Part shown: positions 12,748 to 26,299 of the stretch, one piece after another
Position numbering within the stretch: the stretch's first letter is position 1
How the letters are laid out: the number at the start of each line of letters is the position of its first letter
DNA from: Doryteuthis pealeii
Taxonomy: Eukaryota; Mollusca; Cephalopoda; Myopsida; Loliginidae
Direction of reading: 5' to 3'
Assembly (NCBI GenBank): GCA_023376005.1
Contig: CM042151.1
Coordinates: forward strand, 82,554,494 to 82,618,493
Length of the DNA stretch: 64,000 nt
Translations under genes and position numbers: made by a program
The notes under the pieces: generated by a model
Database searches by the model: none
What the model was told of the DNA's origin: nothing
Seen by the model: only the letters and a program-made list of their open reading frames with translations

Positions 12748-12890
12748 TAAAACTCATTTATCAAAGATTAGAAGAAGCCCCAATTCGCTTCTTGCTACTT
12801 GCCACCAGGCTATGTAGCAGGGATTTGGCTTGAGCCATGTGTATCTGCATAAAGTGCTAGATCATTCCATATAGTCTGCCCACCATAATT
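12748..12890 (-). repeat. LINE reverse-transcriptase fragment (left arm)
   Basis: Minus-strand mirror of 29601-29733, encoding the YMDDLALYADT palm-motif region. One-base indels break the frame in this arm. Confidence 0.6.
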
Positions 12891-13176
12891 GTTTCCGTAG
12901 GATACTGTCTACTTCTTGCTTTTCATAGATCTATTGATGTTTGATAGTTACGTAATCTTAATCAGATTATGAATGGGTATCAGACAGATAGCAGCTAATA
13001 TGGACTTAGAAACTAAAACAACTGTATGGACAGAACAGAAGATTCAGCAAGGAGATCCTTCTTTGGAGTGCAGTGCACGCTTAGCTGAGATTGAGTGAGC
13101 AGAAGAATGAGATAGATATAGATATACACTGACATACACTTACTCTCGTCTCTCTTGTTGTTTCCGTTCTCTTGTT

Positions 13177-13427
13177 CTAGTCACCTGAAACGGTCGCAGT
13201 TTGAAGATACAGGATAGCGGTCCGCACGACGAAGGATACACGTTGAGATAAGACAAAGGAAAGACATACTGGTGTAGGGGATACATATCCCCCCCCAAAA
13301 AAAAAAATGCTATTACTTGTCCAACTCGCGTGCGTCACTAGATCTAAACGGAAGCTAGTAGAACCCATATTCAAGGACAGACGAACCAAATTTAATCAGT
13401 TCCCAAATAATACATGTATTTTTCTCC

Positions 13428-13472
<45 letters not shown>

Positions 13473-13500
13473 TGAATTGTCAGTCTCGGAAGACTATAGT
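13177..13500. other. LINE debris with (TA)n tract (left arm)
   Basis: Mirror of about 29000-29320. It includes a poly-C/poly-A junction at 13289-13310 and a (TA)n tract at 13433-13467. Open frames here are repeat translations. Confidence 0.5.
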
Positions 13501-13504
13501 ATAG

Positions 13505-13680
13505 TTTTGTGTCCGAAATTTACAGTGCCTCCTGCTGGACTGTGATAGTCCGATGTTTGAAAAACATTTCTCGGACCACAGATGTTTGCATTGAAGGCTG
13601 TCCTGAAGATATTGATGTTCCGGTGCTTTACCTTGTTGCGCTGCTTTCTTCTAGACCTCTCAGCTTCATGAGTGTTACGT
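13505..13680 (-). repeat. LINE zinc-knuckle remnant (left arm)
   Basis: Minus-strand mirror of the CNICGRECFSNIGLHSHRR coding stretch at 28903-28972. One frame-breaking difference is visible. Confidence 0.5.
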
Positions 13681-14463
13681 TATAATATAGATATATTATG
13701 CGTTGCGAGTTCGATAAATGAGGTGGCCAGCAAAGTTGAAAGAAACATACAACAGCTAAGGGCATCTAGATTAATCGGCTTACAAACTGATATCATTTTT
13801 CACGCAGAAGGGATGCGATTCAGAATTGGTCATACAGCTTGTGTTGCTTTTCGAGGTTGATACGCGCGGTGACTTCAGTGTGAGATGAAACCGAGATAGT
13901 GAATTGATAAAAGAATGTAGCGTTATGGTATACTTGCTGTGTCATTAAAAGTGGGTCAAATTCTAATTATTTGACTTTTAGCGGAAATCACATTTAGTTG
14001 CGTTAAATAAATAAATATTCAACCGAAAATTTCAACCGTAAGGATGCGTCGAACCACTTGCCGCACAAACCCTGTCATCAGATGAGTTTTATCCTTTGAA
14101 GCCCGTTAACTTTCAGTAGACTTCACGAACCTGTAACATTTTAGGCAAACTATAAAACAAAAAATTTATATTTTTTATTGTTAAACTGGAGTAAATCTAT
14201 TTTAGTTGTAGTTAGCATTTTACACAACGAGGAAGACCCCTTTATATTATCAACGTATTGTTTCTTTATTTCATTATTTTCAATCCTTATGTTTTATTTA
14301 CGATATTAATCCATATTAAAGATCTTTAAATTGTATTATAAGAATAAAATGGACTTTAAGATGGAATACAATTACACATTTTTCTGCATTTCTAAAGTAT
14401 AAAAGGAGACGTCATTTAAGTGTTCATTAAGGGAATTTTTAAGGTAAAAAAACTTTTCAAACG

Positions 14464-14470
14464 GGGGGGG

Positions 14471-14502
<32 letters not shown>

Positions 14503-14510
14503 GGGGGGTT
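14464..14510. repeat. Poly-G run of about 40 nt, absent from mirror arm
   Basis: An almost pure G tract interrupts CTTTTCAAAC..TTTTTATTAAAAG. The right arm at 28030-28070 reads straight through without it. This looks like a sequencing or consensus error rather than biology. Confidence 0.8.
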
Positions 14511-14654
14511 TTTTATTAAAAGAAAATAAAAATCAAATAAATCATAGGAAAAAGACTAAATAAAAAGGATACATTTGTGTAAAGATGAAAATCAAAATCA
14601 GGGCAATAGAAATTGCAATAAAATAAAGTAAAATCGACGAAATAATTCGTAAGT

Positions 14655-16290
14655 GGTACATTTAACAACATATATGATAAGTGAGTGATTAAACATTTCC
14701 CAAGTGTATTTGTAAGAAAGCAAACGTAATAGCGTGACTTAACTGGAATTCAAAATTAAATTACTACGTGTTGCAGTCCATCACATATAATAAGTGAGTG
14801 GATTAACATTTCCCAAAGTGTATTTGTAAGAAAGCAAACGTAATAGGTGACTTAACTGGAATCCAAATTAAATTACTACGTTGTCAGTCCATCACATATG
14901 ATAAAGTGAAGTGGATAAACATTTCCCAAGTGTATTTGTAAGAAAGCAAACGTAATAGCGGAACTTAATGGAATTCAAATTAAATTACTACGTTGTTGCC
15001 ATTCCATCACATTATAATAAGTGAGTGGATTAAACATTTCCCCAAGTGGTATTTGTAAGAAAGCAAACGTATAGCGTACTGAACTGCGAATTCAAATTAA
15101 ATTACTAACGTTGTTCAGTCCATCACATATAATAAGCGAGTGGTTAAAAACATTTCCCAAGTTGTATTTGTAAGAAAGCAAACGTAATAGGCGTGACTTA
15201 AATGGATTCAAATTAAATTACTACGTTGTTGCAGTCCATCACATATAATAAGTGAGTGATTAACATTCCCAAGTGTATTTGTAGAAACAAACGTAATAGC
15301 GTGACTTAACTGGAATTCAAATTAAATTACGGACGTTGGTTTGCAGTCCATCACATTATATGATGAAGTAGTGATTAAAATTTCCAAGTGTTATTTGTAA
15401 GAAAAGCAAACGTAATAGCGTGACCTAAAACTGGAATCAAATTAAGTTACTACGTTTGTTATCTGTCCATCACTATAATAAGTGAGTGATTAAACATTCC
15501 CAAGATGTATTTGTTAAGAAAGCAAACGTAATAGCGTGACTTAACTGAATTCAAATTAATTACTACGTTGTTGCTGTCCATCACATATAATAAAGTGAGT
15601 GGATTAACATTTCCCAAGTGTATTGTAAGAAAAGCAAAACGTTAATAGCGTTGACTTAAACTGGAATTCAAATTAAATTACTACGTGTTGCTGTCCATCA
15701 CTTAAATAAGTGAGTGGTTTAAACATTGTCCCAAGGTGTCATTGTAAGAAAGCAAACGTATATAGCGTGACTTAACTGCAATTCAAATTAAATTACTTAC
15801 GTTGTTTGCTGTCCAATCACATCATAATAAGTGAGTGCGATAAAACATTTCCCAAGTTGTATTTGTAAGAAAGCAACGTAATAGCGTGACTTAAACTGGA
15901 ATTCAAATTAAATTACTACGTTGTTGTGTCATCACATATAATAAGTGAGTGGATTAAACATTTTCCCAATAGTATTTGTAAGAAAGCAAAAACGTATAGC
16001 GTGCAACTTAACTTGAATTCAAAAAATTACTACGTTGTGCAGTCCATCACATATGATAAGTGAGTGGATTAAAACATTTCCCAAGTGTATTTGTAAGAAA
16101 CAAACGTAAGTAGCGTGGACTTAACGGAATATCAAATAAATTACTACGTTGTTGCAGTCCATCAACAATGATAATGAGTGGATTAAACATTTCCCAAGTG
16201 TATTTGTAAGAAAGCAACGTAATAGCGTGACTTAAACTGGAAATTCAAATTAAATTAACTACGTTGTGCAGTCCATTCACATAACAATTT
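14655..16290 (-). repeat. 114-bp satellite, 14 copies (left arm)
   Basis: Mirror of 26300-27893 with many one-base indels. Reading left to right, the CAG/CTG variant next to TCCATCAC runs six CAG-type, five CTG-type, three CAG-type (one monomer in each of the first two groups is ambiguous through indels), the exact mirror of the right arm. Flanked by the same unique sequence as the right-arm array. Confidence 0.9.
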
Positions 16291-16890
16291 ACAACAACGA
16301 GAACTACCCCTAAACTTACACGAACTATAATGAAAAAAGTAAAAGACAACATAAGCTTATAAAAGACTTTTTAAAAAAATTGAAATAGATTCGTGTAAAA
16401 GAAATCAAGAAAATATTTACAAAAATAATGAAAAGTTAAAATACAAATGTTAAGTTTGTAAAAAATGAAAATAAAACCGCATTGTTGGTAAAAAAGAATT
16501 TAGAAAATATTACAAAAAAAGTCAAAAATGTAGTGTAAGAAAACTTTTGAGAAGCGTCGAAATATCATTCAGATTTTATTGTAGCAAAAGAATATATACG
16601 TTTCGATTGTCGTATAATTTCTTTATTTGCATAAAGAAGTGTTTCACTGGCTTCTTGGGACTTGTATTTTTTTTCATTATCTATAAGATTGATTCTTCGA
16701 GTAGTATTGACATTTATTCTATATGAAATTATGTTTAGACTTTGTCAATAGTTTGGATTACGATCTGTTCCAATAGAAAATACTTCTATAATTTAAGAGA
16801 TTAGATCTTTATGTTGCCCAAAAACCTTATAACTTGATCAATCTATGGGAATTACCTCCAATACTTTATCTTTCTAAATGGAACTTTTTT

Positions 16891-19369
16891 CTAATCCTCG
16901 AGGAACATTTGAAGAAAAGATAAACTTTCTTCATTCCAGTGTCGACGAACCTGTAAATCGTTGTCTGTAATTATTTTCTAGAGTCTGACGTTATTATTTG
17001 TAAGTTTATGTCTGTGTTATCAAGTATTGATCTTTCAATCTGGTAAAGATTTCTCTTTAGTGTATAGTTCTTAATAGAATATGTGTATTAAGTATCGTAC
17101 GGACAATATCAATCTAATGACGTAACGAGTTATTATCGTAGCTGGGTTACTTCACTTTAGGATGCACTTTGATATTAAAGAATTTTTCTGAATGTTGCCA
17201 GCTGAAAATCTTACACTTTGTTGCGGATTTCTATGATCTGTCCAGAATTGATATTCCATGTTAGGCATTGATATGGCAAGTTTTGTCCATTTCTGCATTA
17301 AACGAAAAGGGGTTGTGTTTCCTTTCATTGAACGTGCAATATGTTTTTGCACCTTGTGTTTGTACGTTTATATCAAGATGGGAAATGGTTTACTGAAATA
17401 TTCGTGAAAATAATCGGGTGTGAAAAGTAGTTTTGTTCATTACATTAAATCGTATCGATAAGGTTTGATAATTAGAAACATTTTTGATTGGTATTCAGGA
17501 TGTATAGTTGTTGATGGTTGAATATTGGAAGATGATTTGGTTGAATGATTGCCCCATCTTCCAAATGGATTTCCCGAGAGTGTGTCAACTGATTATTCAT
17601 CGAAAAATGTGTTATAATATACCTGGTATTTAATACCGATTCAATTGTGCTCGGGATTCTGCTGGAATATTATCAGGGGAAATCATGATGTGTACTGGAT
17701 GAATTTAAATGGTGAGCTCTACAAATCTTTGTTGCATCGCACATTTAAATGGCCTCACTGTTGTATTTGTGCCGTTGACGAATATTTCGCATGGTCTGTC
17801 ATCTGATATACATCGGAAAAACTGGTTCGCGTTGGATTCCGGCCTCACCTTCAATGTGCTCGATCTGGCGAGGTGTTGGCTGAAACATTTGTTCTGGTGG
17901 AATTCTCAGATAGACATTCTATTTCATTGTTATTGAGAGTACTGTTATTCTCGTTTGTATGTGTTGCGTCATTGACAATTTAAATGGTTAGAAGGTATAA
18001 AGGTTTTGTGCATGTATGACGTATTTTTGAAGGTCTCTCTCCGTGGAGTCGGTCATGAAGCTGTAAAGTGTTAGACTGCGTAAAGGATTGTTACACGTAA
18101 CCACATTTAAAGTGTCTCTCTACTGTATGAGTCCGTTCATGATATTGTTAAAATGGATAGACTGTGTAAAAGATTGTTGCCACGTAAGACATTTAAAGTG
18201 GTCTCTTTCCTGTTGAGTGCGTTCATGAATCTTTAAAGTATTAGACAGCGTAAATGATTGTTTTACACGTACCACATTTAAAGGGTCTCTTTCCTGTGTG
18301 AATGCGTTCATGATCTTTAAAGTGTAGACAGCGTAAATGATTTGTTACACGTACCACATTTAAAGGTCTCCTCCTGTGTGAGTGCTTCATTGATTTTTAA
18401 CGCTAGGACCGTGTAAAGGATTTGTTACACGTACCACATTTAAAGGTCTTCTCTCCTGTGGAGTGCGTTCATTGAAGCTTAAATTGCTAGACTGCGTAAA
18501 GATTTGGTTACACGTACCACATTAAAGGTCTCTTCCCGTGTGGAATGCGTTCATGAATCTTTAAACTGCTAGACTGCGTTAAAGATTTGTTACACGTACC
18601 ACATTTAAAGGGTCTCTCTCCTGTGTGAGTGCGTTCATGAAGCTTAAAAGTGTTAGACTGCGTAAAGGATTTGTTACACGTACACATTTAAAGGGTCTCT
18701 CTCCTGTGTGAGTGCGTTCATGAAGCTTTAAATTGCTAGACTGCGGAAAGGTTTTGTTACACGTTACCACATTTAAAGGGTCTCTCTCCTGTGTGAGTGC
18801 GTTCATGATCTTTTAAAACTGCTAGACCGTGTAAAGGATTTGTGCAAGTGTAACATTTAAAGGGCCTCTCTCCTGTGTGAGTGCGTTCATGATTTTTAAA
18901 AAAATGCCAGACCGTGTAAAGATTTGTTGCACGTAGACATTTAAAGGTCTCTCTCCTGTGTGAGTGCGTTCATGATATTTTAAACTGCCAGACTGTGTAA
19001 AAGATTTGTGGCACGTAAGACATTTAAAGGGTCTCTCTTCTGTGTGAATGTGTTTATGACGTTTTAAATCACTAGACCTTGTAAAGGCCTTGGGGCATTG
19101 ATCACATTTGAATGACTTCTCTCCTGTGTGTGTGCTTTCATGGCGTTTTAAATGGCTAGAATTTATAAAGCCTTTGTTACAATGTTCACATTTGAAGGGT
19201 CTCTCTTCTCTGTGAGTGTTTTCATGAAATTTCAAATTTCCAGATTGTGCAAAGGCTTTGGGGCATTGATCACATTTGAAGGGTTTCTCTCATTATGTAT
19301 GCACATATGAACTCTTAACTTTGATTTGGATCCAAAAGCTTTGTCACATTTACTGCATACCCATGCCAT
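16891..19369 (-). pseudogene. C2H2 zinc-finger gene, inverted copy B'
   Basis: The minus-strand ATG at 19369 gives MAWVCSKCDKAFGSKSKLRV. About sixteen finger-spaced blocks follow down to about 18000, period near 84 bases, with typical CDQCPKAFTRSSDLKRHKHIH and HTGERPFKC linkers. Frameshifts occur repeatedly, the first after finger 1 (two bases short of the GGAGAG linker). The tail to 16891 mirrors unit B. Its acceptor is at 19719-19718. Because the satellite and flanks are mirror images of B, this is probably the same gene as B read twice, but here the array is about seven fingers longer and may better reflect the true repeat number. Family role: sequence-specific DNA binding in the nucleus; target unknown. 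Confidence 0.75.
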
Positions 19370-19473
19370 ATCTCCTATATTTTCTCGTATTTGGACTTTT
19401 AAGATTTCTTTAAATTAAAATTCAAGCACATTCATCGAATTTGAATACTTGTCCCCTGTGTATATTCAATCTT

Positions 19474-19717
19474 TTAATTGTAATTTTTCAGTATTGTAAA
19501 TGTCCAATAACGGTAAGCTAGTGTCGATTTAAAAATATTTTCGCCTACATAATAATTCTGTATTTGCCATTCAATTAAATGTTGTGCATCCTGCAATAAA
19601 TCTGTACGGATGCCAAATCCAATAACGATAGGAAACGGCAAACAGTTTTCCAAGATGTAATATCCAAGATCATTTACAGGGAAACGACAGCTGAGATATA
19701 TGTCTGTTGTGATGAAT
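19474..19717 (-). other. Conserved leader block with open frame (left arm)
   Basis: From just after the acceptor, the minus strand reads FITTDIYLSCRFPVNDLGYY.. and stays open to a stop before the finger ATG, in a different frame. The right arm (23413-23653) is also open; unit C is not. It may be a vestigial coding exon or a plain 5' UTR. Confidence 0.4.
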
Positions 19718-19739
19718 CTGTAATCAAACAAACAATAAA

Positions 19740-20816
19740 ATTAAAAGATAAATAAATACATTATTTCGAATTATTCAGGAGAAAAAGAAAATTAGATTTC
19801 CAAAACAAAATTGTCATTCTTTTCCGAATTTGAAACGCCACAACAATTAGGGGTATTAGTTTGTTAGAGAATCTGAAGCTTATTTTAGTATGAATTATTT
19901 TTATTCGTTTTAATTCAAAATTATACATTCTTAATTTTAAAATCTGCATAAAACTCAACCACCGTATAAATGGAAGACTTTTAGTTATGTTAAGTAATTA
20001 ATAATCTGTTATTTATTTTTATTTTTAAGATTTTGAAAAGCTTAGAATGAAGAAATCCTAATGTTCTGGAATAATCATGATAATTATACACAGTAAAGAA
20101 TGCGAGCGCCAAAGAATATATCAAATGATACTATGACCGCCAGTTGAATACGTTTTCTTCAAATTACTAAGATATACACCGACGAAACAGAAGCATCAAT
20201 TTTTGTAAGATGACCATGCAATAAAATACTTTACATACCCAGCTCCCTTCTTATTTTTCTTTTATGATAATAGAATAATTAATGATCTTAGACGTATATG
20301 ATTAATTCACACATACATGTTTCAAAGAATATATAAATGATATAGTGACCAACAATCCGGAGTTTATATCTTCTCACCACCACATATACATATATTATCT
20401 AATTTATAGTTCATTATAATAGACATTATCTCCCCCTATAAAAACATCACACCAAATAAGAGAGATATATAGATAAGCTAAAGTGAATACGTTTTCTTAA
20501 TATTGCTATTATATACTCCAATTATTATAATTAAACAAATCTCATTCCAAGTGTAGTTTAAACTAAATAAACGTCATCTATTTTTAAAAATTGCACACAC
20601 CTCCCATAAATAATCAATAGACACAACAGAAAAATGATTTGCCGAATTCTGGAATGTTAATTAATCACACACACACACACATAATATATAATAAACAAAG
20701 GTTCAGGTGGCCCTGTTAATAAAACACACACACACAAGAAAAAATAAAATAAAAATGAAAATTATGTTATAAGGGTGAGCCAGATCTGAAATTATGATAA
20801 AAAATCTGACCAAGCC

Positions 20817-20818
<2 letters not shown>
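19740..20818. other. Left-arm 5' flank of B'
   Basis: Mirror of 22310-23400. AT-rich, with a short (CA)n at 20666-20682 and another at 20724-20737. No gene is seen. Confidence 0.6.

Positions 20819-20872
<54 letters not shown>
20819..20872. repeat. (CA)27 microsatellite
   Basis: Perfect CA dinucleotide tract. The mirror position in the right arm (22296-22309) has only about seven repeats, the clearest length difference between the arms. Confidence 0.95.
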
Positions 20873-20877
<5 letters not shown>

Positions 20878-21537
20878 GAAAACATGAGACAGAATCAAAT
20901 GGACAGTCACTAACAAGAACTTCAGTTCTGGAGATCTTCTGTGGATGAGATTTTATCTCGAAATATTAAGAATAAATGACAGGTTAACAAACAACACCAG
21001 TTACTTTTTTTTTTCTTTACACTTGCATGTGATAGCCTTCAAAACCAATCAACAAACCAATATAAAACCCTTTTGTCTTCTATTAGATTTTAGTGAACAT
21101 TTATTTACCTTATTTTCATGTATCTACTAAATTTCTTTTAATATTTTTTCTGCACTAGAAATTATTACCATATATAATATTTGTCACTGTCTTTATCAAT
21201 TGAAAATTACGTTGCGTGGGGATTTTTTGTATGGAATTTATTCTGTTAAAATATTGAAATCGACATTTTCTTTAGTCCTAATAAAAATTTGAACCGTCAG
21301 AGAAATACCAAATCAAACTGACTTAGAAATCTATGAAATAACCTCCCTCCATTGAATAGTGTTTATTTGAATCTCTGCCACGACAGATATCTGCTGTTCT
21401 CTAAATAATAGGCACTACCAATTTATTCGCCCATTTTTATTTTAAAACTAAAATTAATTAAATTCATTATTTAAGGTCAAATTTTGGTCTAAGTCCAAAA
21501 GTAATTAGATAAGGGACACCAGAAAAAAAGCAAAATT
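20873..21537. other. Inner left arm of palindrome
   Basis: Mirror of 21603-22295. The right arm has about 23 extra bases near 22080 that are missing here. No gene. Confidence 0.6.
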
Positions 21538-21602
21538 GTATTACATATTATAATTTATTTTTAATATATTTAAAGTATAAAAAAAAAAAATTTTTCGTAA
21601 AT
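21538..21602. other. Palindrome centre, unpaired spacer
   Basis: About 65 AT-rich bases with a poly-A run. Read on the minus strand they resemble the sequence just upstream of 36490 in unit C, so they look like the natural continuation of the left arm that the right arm lacks. Confidence 0.7.
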
Positions 21603-23410
21603 TTTGCTTTTTTTCTGGTGTCCCTTATCTAATTACTTTTGGACTTAGACCAAAATTTGACCTTAAATAATGAATTTAATTAATTTTAGTTTTAAAATAA
21701 AAATGGGCGAATAAATTGGTAGTGCCTATTATTTAGAGAACAGCAGATATCTGTTGTGGCAGAGATTCAAATAAACACTATTCAATGGAGGGTGAGGTTA
21801 TTTCATAGATTTTCTAAGTCAGTTTGATTTTGGTATTTCTCTGACGGTTCAAATTTTATTAGGACTAAAGAAAATGTCGATTTCAATATTTTAACAGAAT
21901 AATTCCATTACAAAAATCCCCACGCAACGTAATTTTCAATTGATAAAGACAGTGACAAAATATTATATATGGTAATAATTTCTAGTGCAGAAAAAAATAT
22001 TAAAAAGAAATTTAGTAGATACATGAAAATAAGGATAAATAAATTTCACTAAAATCTAATAGAAGACAAAAGGGTTTTATAATTTGCTTGAAGCATTGTG
22101 TTTATATTGGTTTGTTGATTGGTTTTGAAGGCTATCACAATGCAAGTGTAAAGAAAAAAGAAAGTAACTGGTGTTGTTTGTTAACCTGTCATTTATTCTT
22201 AATATTTCGAGATAAAATCTCATCCACAGAAGATCTCCAGAACTGAAGTTCTTGTTAGTGACTGTCCATTTGATTCTGTCTCATGTTTTCCAAACTGTGT
22301 GTGTGTGTGCGGGCTTGGTCAGTTTTTTTATCATAATTTCAGATCTGGCTCACCCTTATAACATAATTTTCATTTTATTTTATTTTTTTCTTGTGTGTGT
22401 GTGTTTATTAACAGGGCCACCTGAACCTTTGTTTTATATATATATATGTGTGTGTGTGTGTGATTAATTAACATTCCAGAATTCGGCCAAATCTTTTTTC
22501 TGTTGTGGTCTATTTGATTATTTATGGGAGGTGTGTGCAATTTTAAAAAATAGATGACGTTTATTTAGTTTAAACTACACTTGGAATGAGATTTGTTTTA
22601 ATTATAATAATTGGAGTATATAATAGCAATATTAAGAAAACGTATTCACTTTAGCTTATCTATATATCTCTCTTATTTGGTGTGATGTTTTTATAGGGGG
22701 AGATAATGTCTATTATAATGAACTATAAATTAGATAATATATGTATATGTGGTGGTGAGAAGATATAAACTCCGGATTGTTGGTCACTATATCATTTATA
22801 TATTCTTTGAAACATGTATGTGTGAATTAATCATATACGTCTAAGATCATTAATTATTCTATTATCATAAAAGAAAAATAAGAAGGGAGCTGGGTATGTA
22901 AAGTATTTTATTGCATGGTCATCTTACAAAAATTGATGCTTCTGTTTCGTCGGGTGTATATCTTAGTAATTTGAAGAAAACGTATTCAACTGGCGGTCAT
23001 AGTATCATTTGATATATTCTTTGGTGCTCGCATTCTTTACTGTGTATAATTATCATGATTATTCCAGAACATTAGGATTTCTTCATTCTAAGCTTTTCAA
23101 AATCTTAAAAATAAAAATAAATAACAGATTCTTAATTACTTAACATAACTAAAAGTCTTCCATTTATACGGTGGTTGAGTTTTATGCAGATTTTAAAATT
23201 AAGAATGTATAATTTTGAATTAAAACGAATAAAAATGATTCATACTAAAATAAGCTTCAATTCTCTAACAAACTAATACCCCTAATTGTTGTGGCGTTTC
23301 AAATTCGGAAAGAAGACAATTTTGTTTTGGAACTGAAATTTTCTTTTTCTTCCGAATAATTCGAAATAATATATTTATTTATCTTTTAATTTTATTGTTT
23401 GTTTGATTGC
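21603..23410. other. 5' flank of unit B (right arm)
   Basis: Collinear with 36490-36950 of unit C and 46850-49006 of unit D: CTGGTGTCCC, ACTTAGACCAAAATTTGACC, AGAGAACAGCAGATATCTGT and CGTCGGGTGTATATCTTAG recur in order. It holds (TG)7 at 22296-22309 and small TA/TG tracts at 22437-22462. No gene. Confidence 0.65.
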
Positions 23411-23412
23411 AG
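23411..23412 (+). promoter_or_regulatory. Conserved splice acceptor of unit B
   Basis: TTGTTTGATTGCAG precedes ATTCATCACAAC. Shared with units A, C and D. Confidence 0.6.
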
Positions 23413-23653
23413 ATTCATCACAACAAATATATCTCAGCTGTCGTTTACTGTAAATGATCTTGGATATTACATCTTGGAAAACTGTTTGCCGTTTCCTATC
23501 GTTATTGGATTTGGCATCCGTACAGATTTATTGCAGGATGCACAACATTTAGTTGAATGGCAAATACAGAATTATTATGTAGGCGAAAATATTTTTAAAT
23601 CGACACTAGCTTACCGTTATTGGACATTTACAATTCTGAAAAATTACAATTAA
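23413..23653 (+). other. Leader block with open frame, unit B
   Basis: The block encodes, in a frame open across the acceptor, FITTNISQLSFTVNDLGYYI followed by LENCLPFPIVIGFGIRTDLL and ends at 23653, out of frame with the finger ATG. Unit C keeps FTVNNLGYFILESCLPISIV but meets TAG soon after LLQDA. No known domain is recognised. Confidence 0.4.
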
Positions 23654-23757
23654 AAGATTGAATATACACAGGGGAAAATTATTCAAATTCGATGAATGTG
23701 CTTGGATTTTAATTTAAAGAAATCTTAAAAGTCCACATACGAGAAAATATAGGAGAT

Positions 23758-25691
<1,934 letters not shown>

Positions 25692-26299
25692 AAAAAAAAG
25701 TTCCATTTAGAGATAAAGTATTGGAGGTAATTCCATAGATTGAACAATCATAAGGTTTTTGGGCAACATAAAGATCTATTCATCTTAAATTATAGAAGTA
25801 TTTCTATTGGAACATATCGAATAATCCAAACTATTGACAAAGTGATAAAACATAATTTCAATATAGAATAAATGTCCAAAAACTACTCGAAGAATACAAA
25901 TCTTATAGATAATGAAAATACAAGTCCCAAGAAGCCAGTGAAAACACACTTTATGCAAATAAAGAATTATACAGATAATCGAAACGTATATATTTCTTTT
26001 GCTACAAGTAAAATCTGAAGATATTTCGACGCTTCTCAAAAGTTTTCTTACACTACATTTTGATTTTTTTTGTAAATATTTTCTAAATCTTTTTTACCAA
26101 CAATCGGTTTTTATTTTCATTTTTACAAACTTAACATTTGTATTTTACCTTTTCATTATTTTTGTAAATATTTTCTTGATTTCTTTTTACCACCAATCTA
26201 TTTTAAATTTTTTAAAAGTCTTTTAAACTTATTGTATGTACTTTACCTTCTCATTATAGTTCGTGTAAGTTTAGGGTAGTTCTCGTTGTGTAATTGTTA
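25692..26299. other. 3' flank of unit B before satellite
   Basis: AT-rich and matching 38881-39000 and 51060-51300 (CGCTTCTCAAAAGTTTTCTT, TTTTTACCACCAATCTATTT). No gene. Confidence 0.6.

Noticed and set aside
16891..19369. Independent minus-strand finger gene
   Set aside because: The surrounding satellite and flanks mirror unit B exactly in variant order, so it is most likely unit B read a second time.
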